Assembly (NCBI RefSeq): GCF_901709675.1 | Contig: NC_051092.1 | Location: 2,858,491 to 2,922,490 of the forward strand | DNA length: 64,000 nucleotides | Direction: 5' to 3' | Source: Syngnathus acus | Taxonomy: Eukaryota > Chordata > Actinopteri > Syngnathiformes > Syngnathidae | In this document: positions 23,867-38,337 of the stretch, in pieces | How the letters are laid out: each line of letters starts with the position of its first letter | Position numbering within the stretch: position 1 is the first letter of the stretch | Made by a program: the position numbers and the translations under genes | The notes under the pieces: generated by a model | Seen by the model: only the letters and a program-made list of their open reading frames with translations | What the model was told of the DNA's origin: nothing | The model's database searches: none

Positions 23867-26800
23867 ATTCTAAGAGGCTGAAAAAAAATAGACAAAATCC
23901 CTACTTTTGCTTTTTTAGCGGAACAAAATAGATAAATAAAGGCTAAAAAAAAAAAAAAAATCCCAACGCGCCGCTTTTTCCTCCTGGTACGGCCGTATTT
24001 CTAATCATAAATTATAGTAAGACATGAGCTGATCTGGAAGGCTTTTCTCTAATCCCCAACCCCCCGCCCCCCCGAAAGGGGGTCTTTACTGGAAGGCAAA
24101 TTTTGTGATGGAGCGGGCCCCAGTTGCACAATGTTGCGTCGGGCTACAGCATTCAAGCTTAAGCCAACTTATCAACTACATTCAAAGCACATCCATTGAG
24201 CTACGCTGCGACCAGACTTTTTTTTTTTTTTTTTGCAGATCTATTAGGAATACTCTTATCTGTATTTAGCATATGCTGTGTGTGTGTGTGTGTGTGCGTG
24301 CGTGTGTGTGTTTGGCAGCTTTGGCTGGATTTACACTCAAAACACCTCAAGCTATTCTTGAGCGAAAACTGCTGATAACATTGGCAAAACTTGTGCAGAC
24401 AAGCACAAAAAGATAAATTCATTTGACAAACTGTCATATCGTTTTTATATACATTCTGCTGCTATTGTCCGTTAAAAAAAATACAATTTAGCATTTAAAA
24501 TGGTGGGTTTGTTGATTTTTTTTGTGCTAAAGGTCACAGGTTTTTGTGCATTATCTTGTTTTTATGGTTGAGAATTGAAGGAGGGGAGGCGCGTGAAAGA
24601 AATGTTGCAAGTTAGCAGGAACTTTTTCCGCGGCAATTGAGCCACGGCTAATCCGAGCGTGAAGCCTTTCAGTGGGAAAAAGCCCTGCTGCAAGACAGAG
24701 AGGGGAGAGAAAAAAAAAAAAAAAAAGAATCTGCTGCGGCGGCTGCTCACAAAAGCCGTAATTGCACACAGCACCGCTAATTAGGCTTACATTTGCTTTT
24801 AACTACAATTAGTCATTAAAAGGGAAATTTTGATCCATGCACCAAATCATTAGGGGGGATTTTCTTTTTTTTCTCACCCAAAATTATTTTAACACCCTTC
24901 TGTTATCTTTGATACACTGCAAAAAATAATCAATATGACAATTACGTCAGTCCTGATTTTTTTTTGTTTCGCTTTATTATTCCTATGTTTGCTTTCCAGT
25001 TATCTTCATTTTCAAGTAAGCTTTTTTTTTTTACCTCATGAGACCCATTTTTGCTTTTTCTTCTTTTGGGGGGGGGGGGGCTTTGAAAGGAGTGTGCATT
25101 CACAGTTTCCAAGCAGCAGTGTCCTCTCATACCTGTTGAGAACACTTTCATCCTATAATGGGGCTCATTAGCCACATTGTTAACGGGCGCTGGGAGGGAG
25201 CAACATCATAGCTGATAATAATAATAGTTTACTTACTTCTTGAGAAAATGCTGCCGCACAAAAACCGCCCTGCAAGACAAAACACAATACAAATGATTAG
25301 TAAAAGAAAACTAGAAACTGTACATCTAAATATATTATAACGTTAAAGTTATGGGTTTTTTTCTGAAAAAGGTTTTTCAAATAATAAAAGTAAAAAAAAA
25401 AAAGTCAGAAGATGACAAAAATATTTGAATATGAAAAAAGTAATAATATCACAAGACAATTTTTTTTATTTTTGACAATTGTGATGAAAACGCACGTCAC
25501 AATCTGGTACTTTTTATAAAAAAAAATCAGAAATCAGAATGTCATATTACAGTATGATATAAAGTGACATTTACTCTGAAAACATACTACTAATGATTAG
25601 GACCAGACTGCCATTACATATTTTATACATTTTAAATGTCATAAATTTACTGTAAATACGTGTAGCACTTTTTCTTTCTTTCTATTTTTTTTTTTTTTCG
25701 TCCACCAGTGTGTGTCTGCTAGCACATTAGCGGATAAATGGGATCTCTAAAATGGAAACTAACTCATTGGAATTAAATTTATCAGCATGTGTGCTCAGAG
25801 GTAATAAGCTGTCAGTTAGAAAATGAAGATTTGTATTTAGATATATGACAGCAAAGAGGCGGTCGGGGGCCGGTGTGGGTGGGGGGTGGGGGGCATGAAT
25901 AGGTGGAGTAAATGAAGCTGCTTTACACCTAAATGACTTATTTGGGAGGCGACCAAGAGAATCGCGAGGACGACGAGGGCGATGACGACGACAGCGATGA
26001 TTGCAGATAATATTCTCCCCCATGGAGCTGAAGATTGCAAATATGAAATAATAATGATGTAAGGCCAGTCCGCAGAGAGTTAACAAGGGAGGGGGGGGGC
26101 GTAGGCGGAAATGCATCTTGTCAAACCTTACAATTATTATAATCTCATTAAAAAGGGAAAAAAAATGCTGTGATGTGCTGATGAAAATCAATTTGGGACT
26201 TGTATGCAAGCAAAACACCAACTCATTCTGAAATGATATGGAAAAAAGTTTGGAGTCAGCTGTCCAAGCAGCATACGCTTGACCTTTGTTATGTTGTGGG
26301 TCAAACCTGTTTGAGAAGCTGGAGGAAAAAGAATCAGACATTGGTTTTCTTCTTCTTTTTTCATATATCAGAAAACATTTTCATTCATTTTTTTAATTGG
26401 GGGAAAAAATGCAATTTACTGCAAAAATACATTGTGCTGTTGCATTTTTGGATGATTAAATGTAAAACCGGTCTACTCGACCCCTGTGACAAAGAAAAAA
26501 AGTAGCCTTCAGAAATTGAGATTTTTTTTTTGTTTTTCAATCTTAATTTTCCAAATTAGGAATTATATTCATTATAGTACATTTTTTATGATAACATCTA
26601 AAACGACCCATGTCAGAAACAAAACATAAAAAAATTGAAGAACACTTAATTTCCCTATCATTCCTCCATTATTTTTAAATAAACAAAGATTGTTCTCGTA
26701 TATTGCGTAACTACAAATATACACAAAATAAATAAAATAAAAAACTATTTTATTTCTTTGTCTCTTTTACTCTTTGGCTTATTAAATATATGTAGATCAA

Positions 26801-28300
26801 TATTGAAAAAAAATCGCTAAAACAGATTTATTAAATTTACACACACACAAAATGAATTTCCATTGTTCCAGTTATATATGTATATATTTTTTATGATGTC
26901 GCAAAGAGCATTCTCCCGTTTCTTTGAAATTGAATAATAGAATTTGCATTGTTTTACACCCACAAACCAAAATAAAGCCAACTGGAGAGTTGGAAAGTCC
27001 ACATAGGTATGCGAGCAAAGTATCTGTTTCAAACTGAAAAATTCATCAGAACAGGAGTCCTCTTTTTAAGAGCAGGCTGAGCTGATGAAAGCAGAGCGAG
27101 TCGACGTTACAACCTAGCTTGGGGGGAGGAGGGGGGATATGGGTGGGTGGCTGCGCTAAGGCAGCTGGATTTCAATTGATTAACTAGCCATGCATGATGA
27201 AAGTTTTTTTTTTTTTCCTCCCCCTGCCTCCCCTCCCACAAGTGACACCGTCGCTGTAGACTTTCAAAGAGTACGCCAGGATACTGCTGCAAAAGTGCCA
27301 GAAAGCAATCGAGAGCAGATGAGTAGTGAATACATTCAAAGTAAGCACGTGTGACACCAACTGTCTTATTAGCACTGCTACTACTTTTTATTTTAAGGCA
27401 TTTGTCACTTGTGTGATGCTTGATTTTGTGTTTATTAGTGGAGTGGTGGTAGAGCTTCCAGGAAAACACAGTGAAAGCAGTTTATTGAAATCCCCATTTT
27501 CATTTTCAAATGGGTTAGTGTGACTCGTTTTACATTTAATCATCAAAACACATTGCAAATCTTGTTTTACTTAATTCGTAAAAAGAAAGTAGGGGAGAAC
27601 ATTTTTTGTCCATTTTTTTCTAGATTTTTTGCAGGTTCAACTAAAAAAGATAGAATAACAAAAGGCAGTATTTTTATTTTTTTTTAAATGAAAAGGGAAA
27701 AGTAAGGCTACCAGAATAAATGTATCCGTAACTCTAACACCAAAAATCCGTCTAGATTTTCAAACGTGGAAATATGACCCACTCTATATCTTAAAAAAAA
27801 AAGCAACTCAGTCTTCTGAAGTAAATGAAGAAAACCATGACCATCAAAATAAATGTAATCCCAATTTATCAATTTTTCCTTCCAGATTATCCAAATGGGA
27901 CGTGACCCACTTTACAGCAAAATCAACAAAGATCACAATACAAAACCTTATTAATAATTAAATGACAAAAAACATGAGCACCAACATAAATCTAATTCCA
28001 ATTTAAGATTTTCTATTTTTTCCAAAAAAGGTCAATTAGGCCAACCTATTTCTTTCTCTGAATCTGTGAAATCTGTATTTGACGCACAATAAAACAGATT
28101 AAAAGAAATGTTTCTAGATTTTTGACCGTTCAGCAAAATACCATGGGGGTTCAATATTTTCTCTGCATTTTAAACTTTGAAACGATTCATTTCATAACAG
28201 CACTCCATTTTTTTTTTTGGAGGGGAGGGGGTAATATATCAAAAGTGAACATTACATATGAACGCACAGGTTTTATTTTGACTCTCCTTTTAGTACTCAT
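23867..28300. other. intergenic, AT-rich, no gene seen
   Basis: Noncoding, with many poly(A/T) runs and a GT microsatellite. 24640-24800 contains a homeodomain palindrome CTAATTAG near 24778. The segment 25960-26050 has a CGACGACG-type imperfect run. The long minus-strand frame across 25727-26341 has no domain and is not taken as a gene. Confidence 0.6.
24275..24312. repeat. GT microsatellite
   Basis: A (GT)n tract with two C interruptions. Confidence 0.9.
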
Positions 28301-28439
28301 TTAATTGCAATCTGTAGGCGTCAATATATGTCCCCCATCGTGAGAAAGAGTGCGATGCAATAGATAGATGTGCTTTCATGTGAGCAGCGTGGTGTAAACA
28401 AGTGTATTATAAAAAAAAAAAAAAAAGCACCGTCTGTAT

Positions 28440-28810
28440 AAGGCTCATGTCAGATGCCTGTCAAATCATTGACAAAAAGGAGAGGGGGAGCTTTATCGGA
28501 TAGCGGGGATCAGCAATAGTGGCGACCACATCATGGAGATGTCTTCCATATGAGGGAGAAGGCTTTGGTGGTGGTGGTGGTGGGGGACTCGAGGGCTTTT
28601 TGTGAATTTATAGAGGTTGATAGATAAAAATCAGCTTCATATTCCTCCAGCCAATAGTGCTGATGAAAGCACGGCCGAGAGAGAATTACACGGCGAGAGT
28701 TTGGTCAGCGCACCCGACGCCTTTCTAAAGCAGGGAATTGAAAAGGTAATGAGAAAAAGGCACGCCGCAGGTTGGCTCTGTTTAATAAGTCATCATGCCT
28801 CGCTATCTAT
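28440..28810. promoter_or_regulatory. candidate conserved noncoding element
   Basis: Complex sequence with balanced composition between AT-rich flanks, broken only by a short GGT run (28567-28582). It includes ccaatagtgctgatgaaagc near 28650. No coding frame is supported. Confidence 0.25.
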
Positions 28811-29099
28811 TGTTACGTGGGGGCTCACACTCACAACAGACTACAAGCCCCCCCCCATCAACACACGAGCACTAATGTTCAAAATAAGTCACAATAAGGC
28901 CAGGATAAAGTATATTTCTGTTTTTTAACAATGAAAGTTGAAATATAAAATGAAACTGAGCAATTGTTGGATTTTTGGACAAAACTGAAAAAAAATTAAC
29001 TCCTGCAAAATTATATTTTGACTCATGTTGTAGGTTTGTGCCTGTAAAGACTTTTTTACTCAGTAGAAAATGCATAACGTACCTTACCGATTCAGATTT

Positions 29100-29388
29100 T
29101 AGTCAGTAAAATTGTGACAAATTAAGATTAGCGATTTAATTTTCAAAATAATTTTTCTAACATTACACCAACTTTTTCATTTATATTCAATTGCAACTTT
29201 ATTTACATGATATTTTGTCTTTTTATTTAGTGCACTAAAAAGAATAATATGGTGTGTTGAATTTATCCAAAATTATTTATTCAGGTCGTGCACAAAAGGT
29301 GATTTAAAAATTTATCTTAATCCAGATGATTATATTTTATGCACTTGACCAAATAAAATTGATTCAACAAAAACTTTTTTCAGTGTAG
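29100..29388. mobile_element. possible decayed MITE terminus
   Basis: AT-rich sequence ending in ttcaacaaaaacttttttca then gtgtag, a style of end common in fish non-autonomous DNA transposons. The other terminus is not resolved. Confidence 0.25.
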
Positions 29389-32300
29389 CCTCTAAATTTG
29401 TGTAACATAAATAAAGCTAAAACCTAACAGTAGAAATCAATCTTGTTAACTAGTTTATAATGAAAAAAAAGAAATAATGCAAAAAAATTAAACTGTGACT
29501 GTAGCAAATGCCAAGGCCTTCCGTGTGCAACGAAACACGTCAGTGTTGTCACGTCGAATGCAGAGTGACGTAAACGGTGTCAGATGAACACGCTTGTCAC
29601 CGCCGCGTTTTTGCTCCTTTTGTAAAAGTGCTTCTTCATCTCGTCGCTCATCAGACAAACCACCGGCGCGCCACTGATCTCTTTTCTTCTCGCCGCAAAT
29701 GATCTGTCTCCCGGCAAACTCTGCACATATGCAGAAATTAAAACACACACCCCAAAAAAAAAAAACCCCCCAGAAAAGGAGCCTGAAGGAAAATGAATTT
29801 AAATGTGAAGCCAGTGATGAATGAATAAAGCGCTCTGATGACACTTGACACACATTTGATGAAAGGGAGAGTAAAAAAAAAAAAAAAAAAAATCCAAACT
29901 AAAAACGACGACTTTCTTTGTGCGGCGTATGTGTGTGTGATTACAGGCTGACACATATAATAGTCCATATTTCCCATTTTGACAGCACACTTGTCAGAAG
30001 CGTCTTTTGTCTCTTTATCATAGCCTGTGGCTACGCGTGAAAACAACACGATTAGCGCACGGCAACCGGAACCGAGCGTTTGTTGTACACTTGTACACTT
30101 CCATCTCGCTACGCCGGCCGCGTCGCACTCTCTGATCATCTCGCGGGGGCCGTCGCTGGGATTTCTCCAGCGGCGTTTTTTTTTACCATGGAAATTGTCT
30201 TTGACTCCCCCCCACCCCCTGCTCACCCCCAGGCGGCGGAGGTGGCCGCATCTTCGGACCTGAGCTACCTACCGCTGGCTGCTGACAGCTTAAATCAACT
30301 GGCAATTCCTTCTAATGTGGCCTGATGATTAGCCTACTTAGCCTGGCCAATTTCAGCCCGCTGGAAGAAATTTCTGCTTCCCTATCTCGATTGAGAGGAT
30401 CTTGGCTAGTAAGGACATCCATTTTATTTACTGTATGAAGCACCTCACAAGGATTAAAATACCGAATCAAAAAAATTAAGTCTTACTGGATTTTCTACCA
30501 AAACATGTTTTGGACTGTTTCTTAAAAATGAAGCTTTATTGGAAGAGCGAGAAAGTGCAAGGCTCTATCACCTTTAATTTGGAGTGAGGGACGGTCTTTA
30601 GAAGGCCGAGCGCAATGACCTCACGGGACTGACAGCACATTCAGTACTGACAAATTGAGGACTGTAAGTGACTGTAGTGAATCGGAAAATGAACAGGAAG
30701 CCACGACAGGAGTGATGGGACCTGTGGGACCGAGACAGATTGTCTCTTGGAAATGTTCTGCTGAAGAGACAGCGATGCCATTATTTCCAACACTGGTTGT
30801 TTTGCTAGAAAATAAAGCCAAAAATTAAATAGGAATCCTACCTGTGAGGAAATGCGGTTGAAATCACCAAAGCACCCTATAAATTAAAGAAATCAAAGAA
30901 AACCAAAGGTCTACATTTTAGAAGTGGACACTGACCAGGACACTTGATACAAATCTGAGCCAAGATTCAAAGTGTGAAGTGCGTCGAGCGACTCGGGCAA
31001 CGGAGGAAAGGGGGGGGGTGTTGAGAATCTGTCAACGTCCAATCTGGGATGTCTTTATTTGACACCGTCGGGGTTTTTGTCTGCTCTTTTGGCGAGGCCG
31101 TTCGGCCCCGCTGGTGTCCCTTTCACCCCTAAAAGGCAGCTGGGCCGTGACCCCCGCACCGCGGGGCCCTCAAAAAGCCGAGGGGGCTCACGACATCCTA
31201 TTCACCCCCCCGCCCCCTTCCAAATAACTTTATTCATCCTGCGCATGGTAGTCGCCACATTCACGCCGATACAATGTGGACACTCGAGGGCATTCAGCCA
31301 AAGGGAAGAAGGGGAAGGCGTTATGTCTTCATTTCTCGGGTTTGACAGCTCAAGACGCAATGGGCTTGAAAACGAGCTATGCCCGCACGGCAACGTCCAT
31401 TTTGGTCGTGGCGAAGTGGCCGAGTGGAGATGAAGGCAGCTGGCGGGGACAGTGGAGCTTATTTTCACCTGCCTAAGAGCCAGAAGCGGCGCTCGGACTA
31501 GACCACCCTGCTCTTCTCTCATCATTCATATTCAAGCCGGGGCCTCTTGACAAGTCTGCTGATCTCACTCAATGTTTTGTGATCGGGACAATACGTGTTC
31601 AGTGCGTGGGCATTAAAAAAAAAACTAGTCCGTGCATATTACTCCCAGAAAATGTCATCAAATGACTCATTCTGGCAGAAGAACAAACGAAAATGAGTCA
31701 ATGTTTTGTCAATAATTGCACTAATAACTGAGACGCAAACATTTTTTTTTGCAATTTTTTGGAGTCAGCAATAGTAAGCGAAAGAAAAGCGGTCCAAAAT
31801 CTGCAGACAACAGCAAATTCCTAAAATGTGGCCATTTTGTGATGAATACAAAGGAAAGTCATGAGACAGGAGCTCTTGTGAAACTAAATCCAAAGTCTTG
31901 CTTTATCACCACAAAAAAAAACAGCAAAAAAAACAACTGGATTTTTGCTGATGGCATTCCTCACTCGAGTCAATATTGGACAATCCAGCCAATGCGAACC
32001 GACTTGAAAAGAAAAAAATATAAAGAACAAGACTAAAGTATCAAATTCCTTGTCTCAATTTATAATCAACATCAAAAGCATTTCTCGTTTGCCCAAAAAT
32101 ATCAAGTAGAGCTAAAATCACAACAAGCACAAATTCCACAAACCAAGAGAACTGGAATACATATGAAAAAACTAATTTAAATTTAAATTAAAATGTGCTC
32201 AAATTTAATAATAATCTCTCAAACAAGAACATTTGAGATGCATGCACCGGCTAAAATTCTTTTTTTTTTTTTTTTTGGGGTGGGAGGGGGTTGGATTTTG

Positions 32301-35300
32301 ATATCCTAAAGGGAGGTTTATACATTAGCGCTGTAGTTGCAAAACACTGTTGATATTCAAATGATTATTGTGCAAAATCTGGGATAAGCTTGTGTGTGAG
32401 AGCTCTTCTAAGTGCCTACAACTATTGCTAATTCCCCTCACCATTGTGGAGCGAACAAAGGCCTTAATCCCATTTCACTTTTGCGGAGGGCCGGGACTAT
32501 TTTCCCTCTCGTAAACCAACAACACTCCCCCCCAAGCCGGAGCTGAGAGCCTCTGAGAAAGGGGCCAGTGTGTGTAGACTTCAAGGCCCTTTTTTTTTTT
32601 TTTTTTTGTCCAACTTGGCTAGTGCTCTGCATAAACTTTTAAGTGGTCCCAGTAGACCACAAACACCTTTTTGCCAGAAAAATAAGCTAGCGCAAAATGT
32701 AAGAAGAAGTGGGAGGGAAACCAAACACTCTTAACCCGCACAATGTGAGAAAAAAAAAAATCGACGCTCCTTTATGCGCAAGACTGCAAAGCGCTAACAT
32801 TTTTTTTTTTTTCCTTTCCCCTCCTTGTCCTCCTTAGAATTTTCATTCTACTGATAGCAAGATCTCTTTCTCTGCATTGTAAATGCTGTAATCCATTATT
32901 TATAACGCGGGCCGGTCCACTATCAAAGCGAGCCGGGCGGGAGGATCCGCTGGTTGTACTTTGTAGTGGAGCTCGGCGAGAAGCGAAGGAGAGCACTTTC
33001 TCCGGCTTTGACTTCGTACTTTGTTATTCAGCCCGCACTTCATCTTGATGATGTCATCGGCACGGCATGTGAGATATACACTGTGCAGTTTCAGGGCAAA
33101 GCGAAACCAAACCAAGCTTATTTTTTTTTCTTTTTCCCCGCAGAAACCATCCCAAGCCGTCTTCTTTTAATCTAAATCAATTAGACACCCATGTAGGGCA
33201 ATCAACTGGCAACTCCTGTCAACGTACACAATACACTGTTAAGAAATCCCAATTACATGGCGGTGAAGACAAGCTGAGCTGCACTTATGTCATGTTTGTG
33301 TCGTTGACTTGCAGTCAAATAAAAAGGCTTTTTTTTTTTTTTCTTGCTAAAACACGCCCAGCGGATTCCACAAGTGTTGTCTTAATAACCTCAGGGACAC
33401 GCTGAGGTGAGTGTAACCTTTCACATACAACGCGCACTCCCGCAAAGTGATAGGCCTTTGCCTGATGTTAATGGTTTTGAACATCCCAAGGTAGCGTGAT
33501 GTATCTGTGTCCAAGATGGCCTATAATGTTGTTTTGCCCAGCAGATAGACGAGCTGCAATGGTTTAAAGTGATATTGAATGTGTTCAATACTAACGCATT
33601 CCTCTATCAAACTGTATCAGTTTGTTATCTCAACAGAGGACCACTAGAGACAGTTTCCACTTTTTCGACGACGACCATTGAACTAACAAAAAATGGCAAA
33701 TTTCCCAGTTTGTACCATTTACTTTAATAGTCACTATTTGCTTACTCAAGTTGGCCCCAAAATTCTGGTGAGAATAAAAGATTAAAAAAAAGCTATTTAA
33801 ATTTTTGGGGAAAATATTACCGGTAAATAGGCCTATTTTTATATGAAAGTCTTTTTCTTATTTAATTAAAAAACTGTGAACGCAAAAGATTACTTAAACC
33901 CATCATTGTAATAATGTGTGTTAAACCTTTCACATGCAATCATTTTTTTTTAATACATTATTTTACTTCACAAAAGAAGTAGGCTACTTAGCCCCCAAGT
34001 AGCTTAGCGATAACTGCTAACTTCTAGCTATTCATTAAAATAAAATCTCTTATCAGGCTTGTGGAAGAATTAAAAAAAAAAAAAAAAAAAAGGTAATTTG
34101 GTGTGGGGGGTTCACCTCAGAGTTTAATGAATAAGAAAGAAGTTGCAAAACAATAGCCCCCGCTGCATTTGGAATCTTAACCCCCCGCGCCCTCATTTGG
34201 AGAGCCGGGCGTATCTCCCGGCCGCACCGGTCTAATCTGTGGCGCGTCCGCGTGACCAGGTGAGACGCGGCGTTAATTCCAGATTGCATGGAGAGCGGCG
34301 CAGACAGGTAGAGCGACGCCACGGGAGCCGACGTATGACCCCGACAGGGATTGGCAGGCGGGGTGTTAATTGGATCGGTGTGCGATGGGAGGCCGGAACT
34401 CCTTCTAGACTCAAAGACGAGCGCTTCTCTTTCGACACGCTCTGGTTACAACCCAAAAAATGATTTGTGACTTCTTTCCCACTAGGCGCAAAGATATTGT
34501 ATGGGGGATTTTATAACTTATTTTTGGTTTTATATTTGACCTCATTTATCAAAGGATAGCGCCCAAGTTAGCATGCTACATGCTTTATGGGAAAACAGAC
34601 TTTAGTTTGATCAGGACGGAATGCTGTCAAAATGCAAATGTCTGCAGACGATTTGGATGTAAATGTGATGTTTGGTATGAATGAATGTAACTTAATTTTT
34701 CATTTATCTACAAATTGAAAAAAATTACATCACAATTGTTTAATTTCTCGCATTTACCGGTTGCCTTCACAATGCAAAAAATACACATTGTTATGCAATA
34801 AGCAACAGTTATTGCTGCTTTTATTTCAATATGAATACACTGGAAAATGTATGCAACCTTGCATTTAACCTCAGCTATTGTGTTGGATGGAGATGAGCTT
34901 TTTTTTTTTTTTTATCTTTGTCAACTGCTGCATCTTACTCTCAATAATAAGCAAAAGGATTAAGTGAAACTATATGCAAGCCAATAATTTTTTTTTGGCA
35001 CAGCCATTGAAAATGTGTGCGGAAAAGATAATTGTATTTAATAGAGGCATTGAAAAAAATGGCTCCACTTCTAGCTAGACATGGGAATAGCTAATTAAAC
35101 ATGATTTGTGGTAATTGATACATTCGATAACATTTCATCAAGACTTCAACTGCAAGGTAAACAATTGGGTACTGCAAGACTCGCCTCATGCTTGCCAAAT
35201 AGTGAGACTACTGAATTTGCTAGCTGTAAGCCCAACTGGCCAATTGTGGTAAACTTCATAATATACCTTTGTAAATTGTTTATAAAGTGGTTATTAACAC

Positions 35301-36630
35301 ATTTGGAACACTTTATGGAAACAGCGAATTCATGCTTGGAGTAGCTAATTGTTCTAAAACAAATGTAAAACTCAAGCTTGCCAAATAGTGAGCGACCTGC
35401 CCCCGCTACTATTTTGCTAGCTAAATCATAAATAGGTGTAGCTTATTAACACTATTTTCAATGCAAATAGAAAGAATTATTTTTTTCATTCTCTCAACAT
35501 TTTCCCACACTTGGGAGCGGGAGTAATAACACTAAATACATAATCGAATATAGTGGTTATGGTATGAATGAATGCTCTTTTGGCCGGCTTGTCAACGTGC
35601 TATAGATTTCTCAACAGCCGTGGACGAGGCCGCTGTGAGCTGTCAGATTTGCGGCTGATATCTCTATTAAGCAAAAGGGGGAAATCTATTGTTGTCGGTG
35701 GGTGTGTGCGAGAGGGGATTTCCAAGCGGGCCGACTTTTTAAAAAAAAACGACAATGTGCACGTTCAGCTTGATCAGTGCGGGAGGATTTCAGGGCGCGT
35801 CGGGAGGGGTACTACCCTCTTTGTGGCACATGCTGCACGGACATAATGAATTATATTATAATTACAAAGCGCAGTCTGTAGAAGTGGACAATATAGATAT
35901 TTGGCCAGGGGGGCGGAGTGTGCTGCTCCATAGAGACCGTTCCACTCCAGACTGCATTTCTATTGAGATCAATTTAACTAAGACACATCTCAATATGAAT
36001 GAATGGGGCTTTGTTTGGGGAATAAAAACATTTGAACAGGGATGCCTCCTCCTTGTCATTCGCGCAGGGGTACAAGGCCGGTTTTACACGGTCGAAAATG
36101 CATTAGAAAACGGATTTTGGGAAAAAAAAATAATACATGGATAACCGGTCGAAAAAGCTGCACACACATCTACAACTGTCATTGAAATCTTCTGTAATGT
36201 TGCAGGTCAAATGATCTTCTACATCTTTAATAAAGAGCTAAAAAACCTAGCCTACAGTTAAAATTGTATTTTAAAGTGCAATAAATGGATAGTGTCATAT
36301 AAATGAGCAAAATAAGTCGCCTAACATTAAGTTGAGATTTGCAGTGCGTTCTCAATTATGTTCAAGTTGTTTACGTCATGTTTAAAATGTTACCAAACAT
36401 CGGTAGCCACTTCCATTTATAGCTGTGGGGCGAGTAGTCTCACTATTTGGCAAGAGGTGATTCAAATTGATAGTAAATGCAGGTAGCGCAGTAATAATTT
36501 TGGTGTACAGGAGACAATACAGATGTGTGGCACTTGCTATTTAGTGGGCCCACTTACTGTTGAAAGCAATTAATGATTGTTAATTATGCATTTAATACAC
36601 AGTTATGACATTTTTCAAACCAACTCATAG
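29389..36630. other. intergenic, no gene seen
   Basis: Noncoding. Mixed-composition blocks (30000-30150, 31060-31520, 32840-33070, 34190-34450, 35590-36000) could be conserved elements or GC-rich patches. Poly(A/T) tracts are frequent. The frames present lack recognisable domains. Confidence 0.55.
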
Positions 36631-36639
36631 TGCATGTAT

Positions 36640-36960
36640 TAGGAAACACTTATTGCTAAGTAGCAGTGATATTTCAGAGCCATCAGAGAGGCTCGTGTTG
36701 CTTTTCTGTCTAGTGCGCCATGCTGAGATTGGGCCAAAAAAGCGGTAGGGAGGGGAAGGGAAAAAAAAAACCTGGCAAGCGGCTGAGCAGAGGAGGATTT
36801 GACGGCAAGGTGACAAAGAGTTCAAACAAAATGAGGCTTGTAGATTAGCAGCGCTCCCCTTGGTGACAGGTGTCATCTCTGGGGGCAGTCTGTCACTCTG
36901 CTGCCTGCCACTCTTCATCCACAATGACGCCACGGAGGATGAGGAGGGAAGGCGGATTCT
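36640..36960. promoter_or_regulatory. candidate conserved element with TGIF/MEIS palindrome
   Basis: A complex island containing TGACAGGTGTCA at 36864-36875, the exact TALE-homeodomain (TGIF/MEIS) dimer palindrome. The same 12-mer recurs at 47698. Confidence 0.35.
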
Positions 36961-37159
36961 GCTATAGCTGCCCGGCAGACCGAAACCAAACAACAACAAC
37001 AAGCAAAGGTGGAGGAACAGAAGTCAGGCAAATGTTTGATGACTTCCTCCTCTTCTTTGCCTTTGGGTCTTAATTAACCAATTTGTAAAACCATTCACAT
37101 AAGCATTATTGTATTGTTTCACTATATAAATAAAAAAATAAAAAAAATAAAATAAAAAA

Positions 37160-37211
37160 TATATATAGATAGATATTTATATCTATCTATATATATATAT
37201 ATATATATACA
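37160..37211. repeat. TA/TAGA microsatellite
   Basis: Mixed TA and ATCT/AGAT units directly left of an inserted MITE. The ATCT array on the other side suggests one original microsatellite split by insertion. Confidence 0.85.
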
Positions 37212-37521
<310 letters not shown>

Positions 37522-38337
37522 GAGTTGTTCACTCATAGCCTTTGGCCCAGTACTGTCCAAGTCCAAGCAGGAAATAAACAAACATGTAACAAAGGGCACA
37601 CAGCATAGCAGCAACCATTTTGCCACCAGGGATGGAGATCACAAAATAAGTGAGCCAGCAGACGGGAGCTATTGTTCTTTAGTGAACAGGGCCCTGTGAG
37701 TTTTTGCCCAGACTATTAACAAGTCTGTGATACAGGAAGGTATTAAACGGGGCAGCTCGGAGGCAGCCAGGCTGAGACCTGCCGCTCTCTGCAGCCATCT
37801 GCTTCACAGATTGCGGCACGCCATGCTGCCGCCGGACCCTCCGGCTGGGTCCAAGTGATCCGAGGGTCAGCCGCTAGTTCTTTATCTCTTCTCTTGTTGA
37901 TTAACATTGGCCAGGTATGATCATCTGGGCAAGGTGACAAACAGGAGGCGAAGAAAAGGAGCGAATGGCATGAAACGTATTCCGATGTTTGGTTTTGACA
38001 GATGAAGGATGCCCCCTGTTGACTTTGTCAAGAAAGATCGAAACCAGTGACCAGAGAGAGAGATAAGAAAATCATGTAGAGGAGCTCACATTAGAAGGGA
38101 AATGGCGCTCCAAAGGTGGATCTGGCGAGAAATTCACATTTAAAATATTCATTGCGCAGGTTGGGGAGGGAGGAAAGGTTACATCGAGTATTTGGCACCT
38201 TCACCAATCGTGAAACTCACTCTGAATTGCAAAGCGAGTGCTGTAGAATCAGACGGCTAATCAGGTGGTGGGCGCTGCTTGTCTACAGCAGGTAAAACAT
38301 TATTTTCACAGAAACGACGCTAAGCCAGAGACCGTAG
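37522..38337. other. intergenic, no gene seen
   Basis: Complex noncoding sequence with no recognisable exon or repeat. 37640-37960 is GC-mixed and could be a conserved block. Confidence 0.5.

Noticed and set aside
23595-23895. Minus-strand frames of repeated MDGW
   Set aside because: They are translations of the (CATC)n microsatellite; flanking sequence has no exon features.
25727-26341. 204-aa minus-strand frame, among the longest in the window
   Set aside because: Low-complexity, His/Pro/Phe-rich translation of noncoding sequence, with no domain, splice context or codon signature.
29738-30226. 162-aa minus-strand frame
   Set aside because: Runs through poly(A/T) tracts giving long Phe runs, with no family resemblance.
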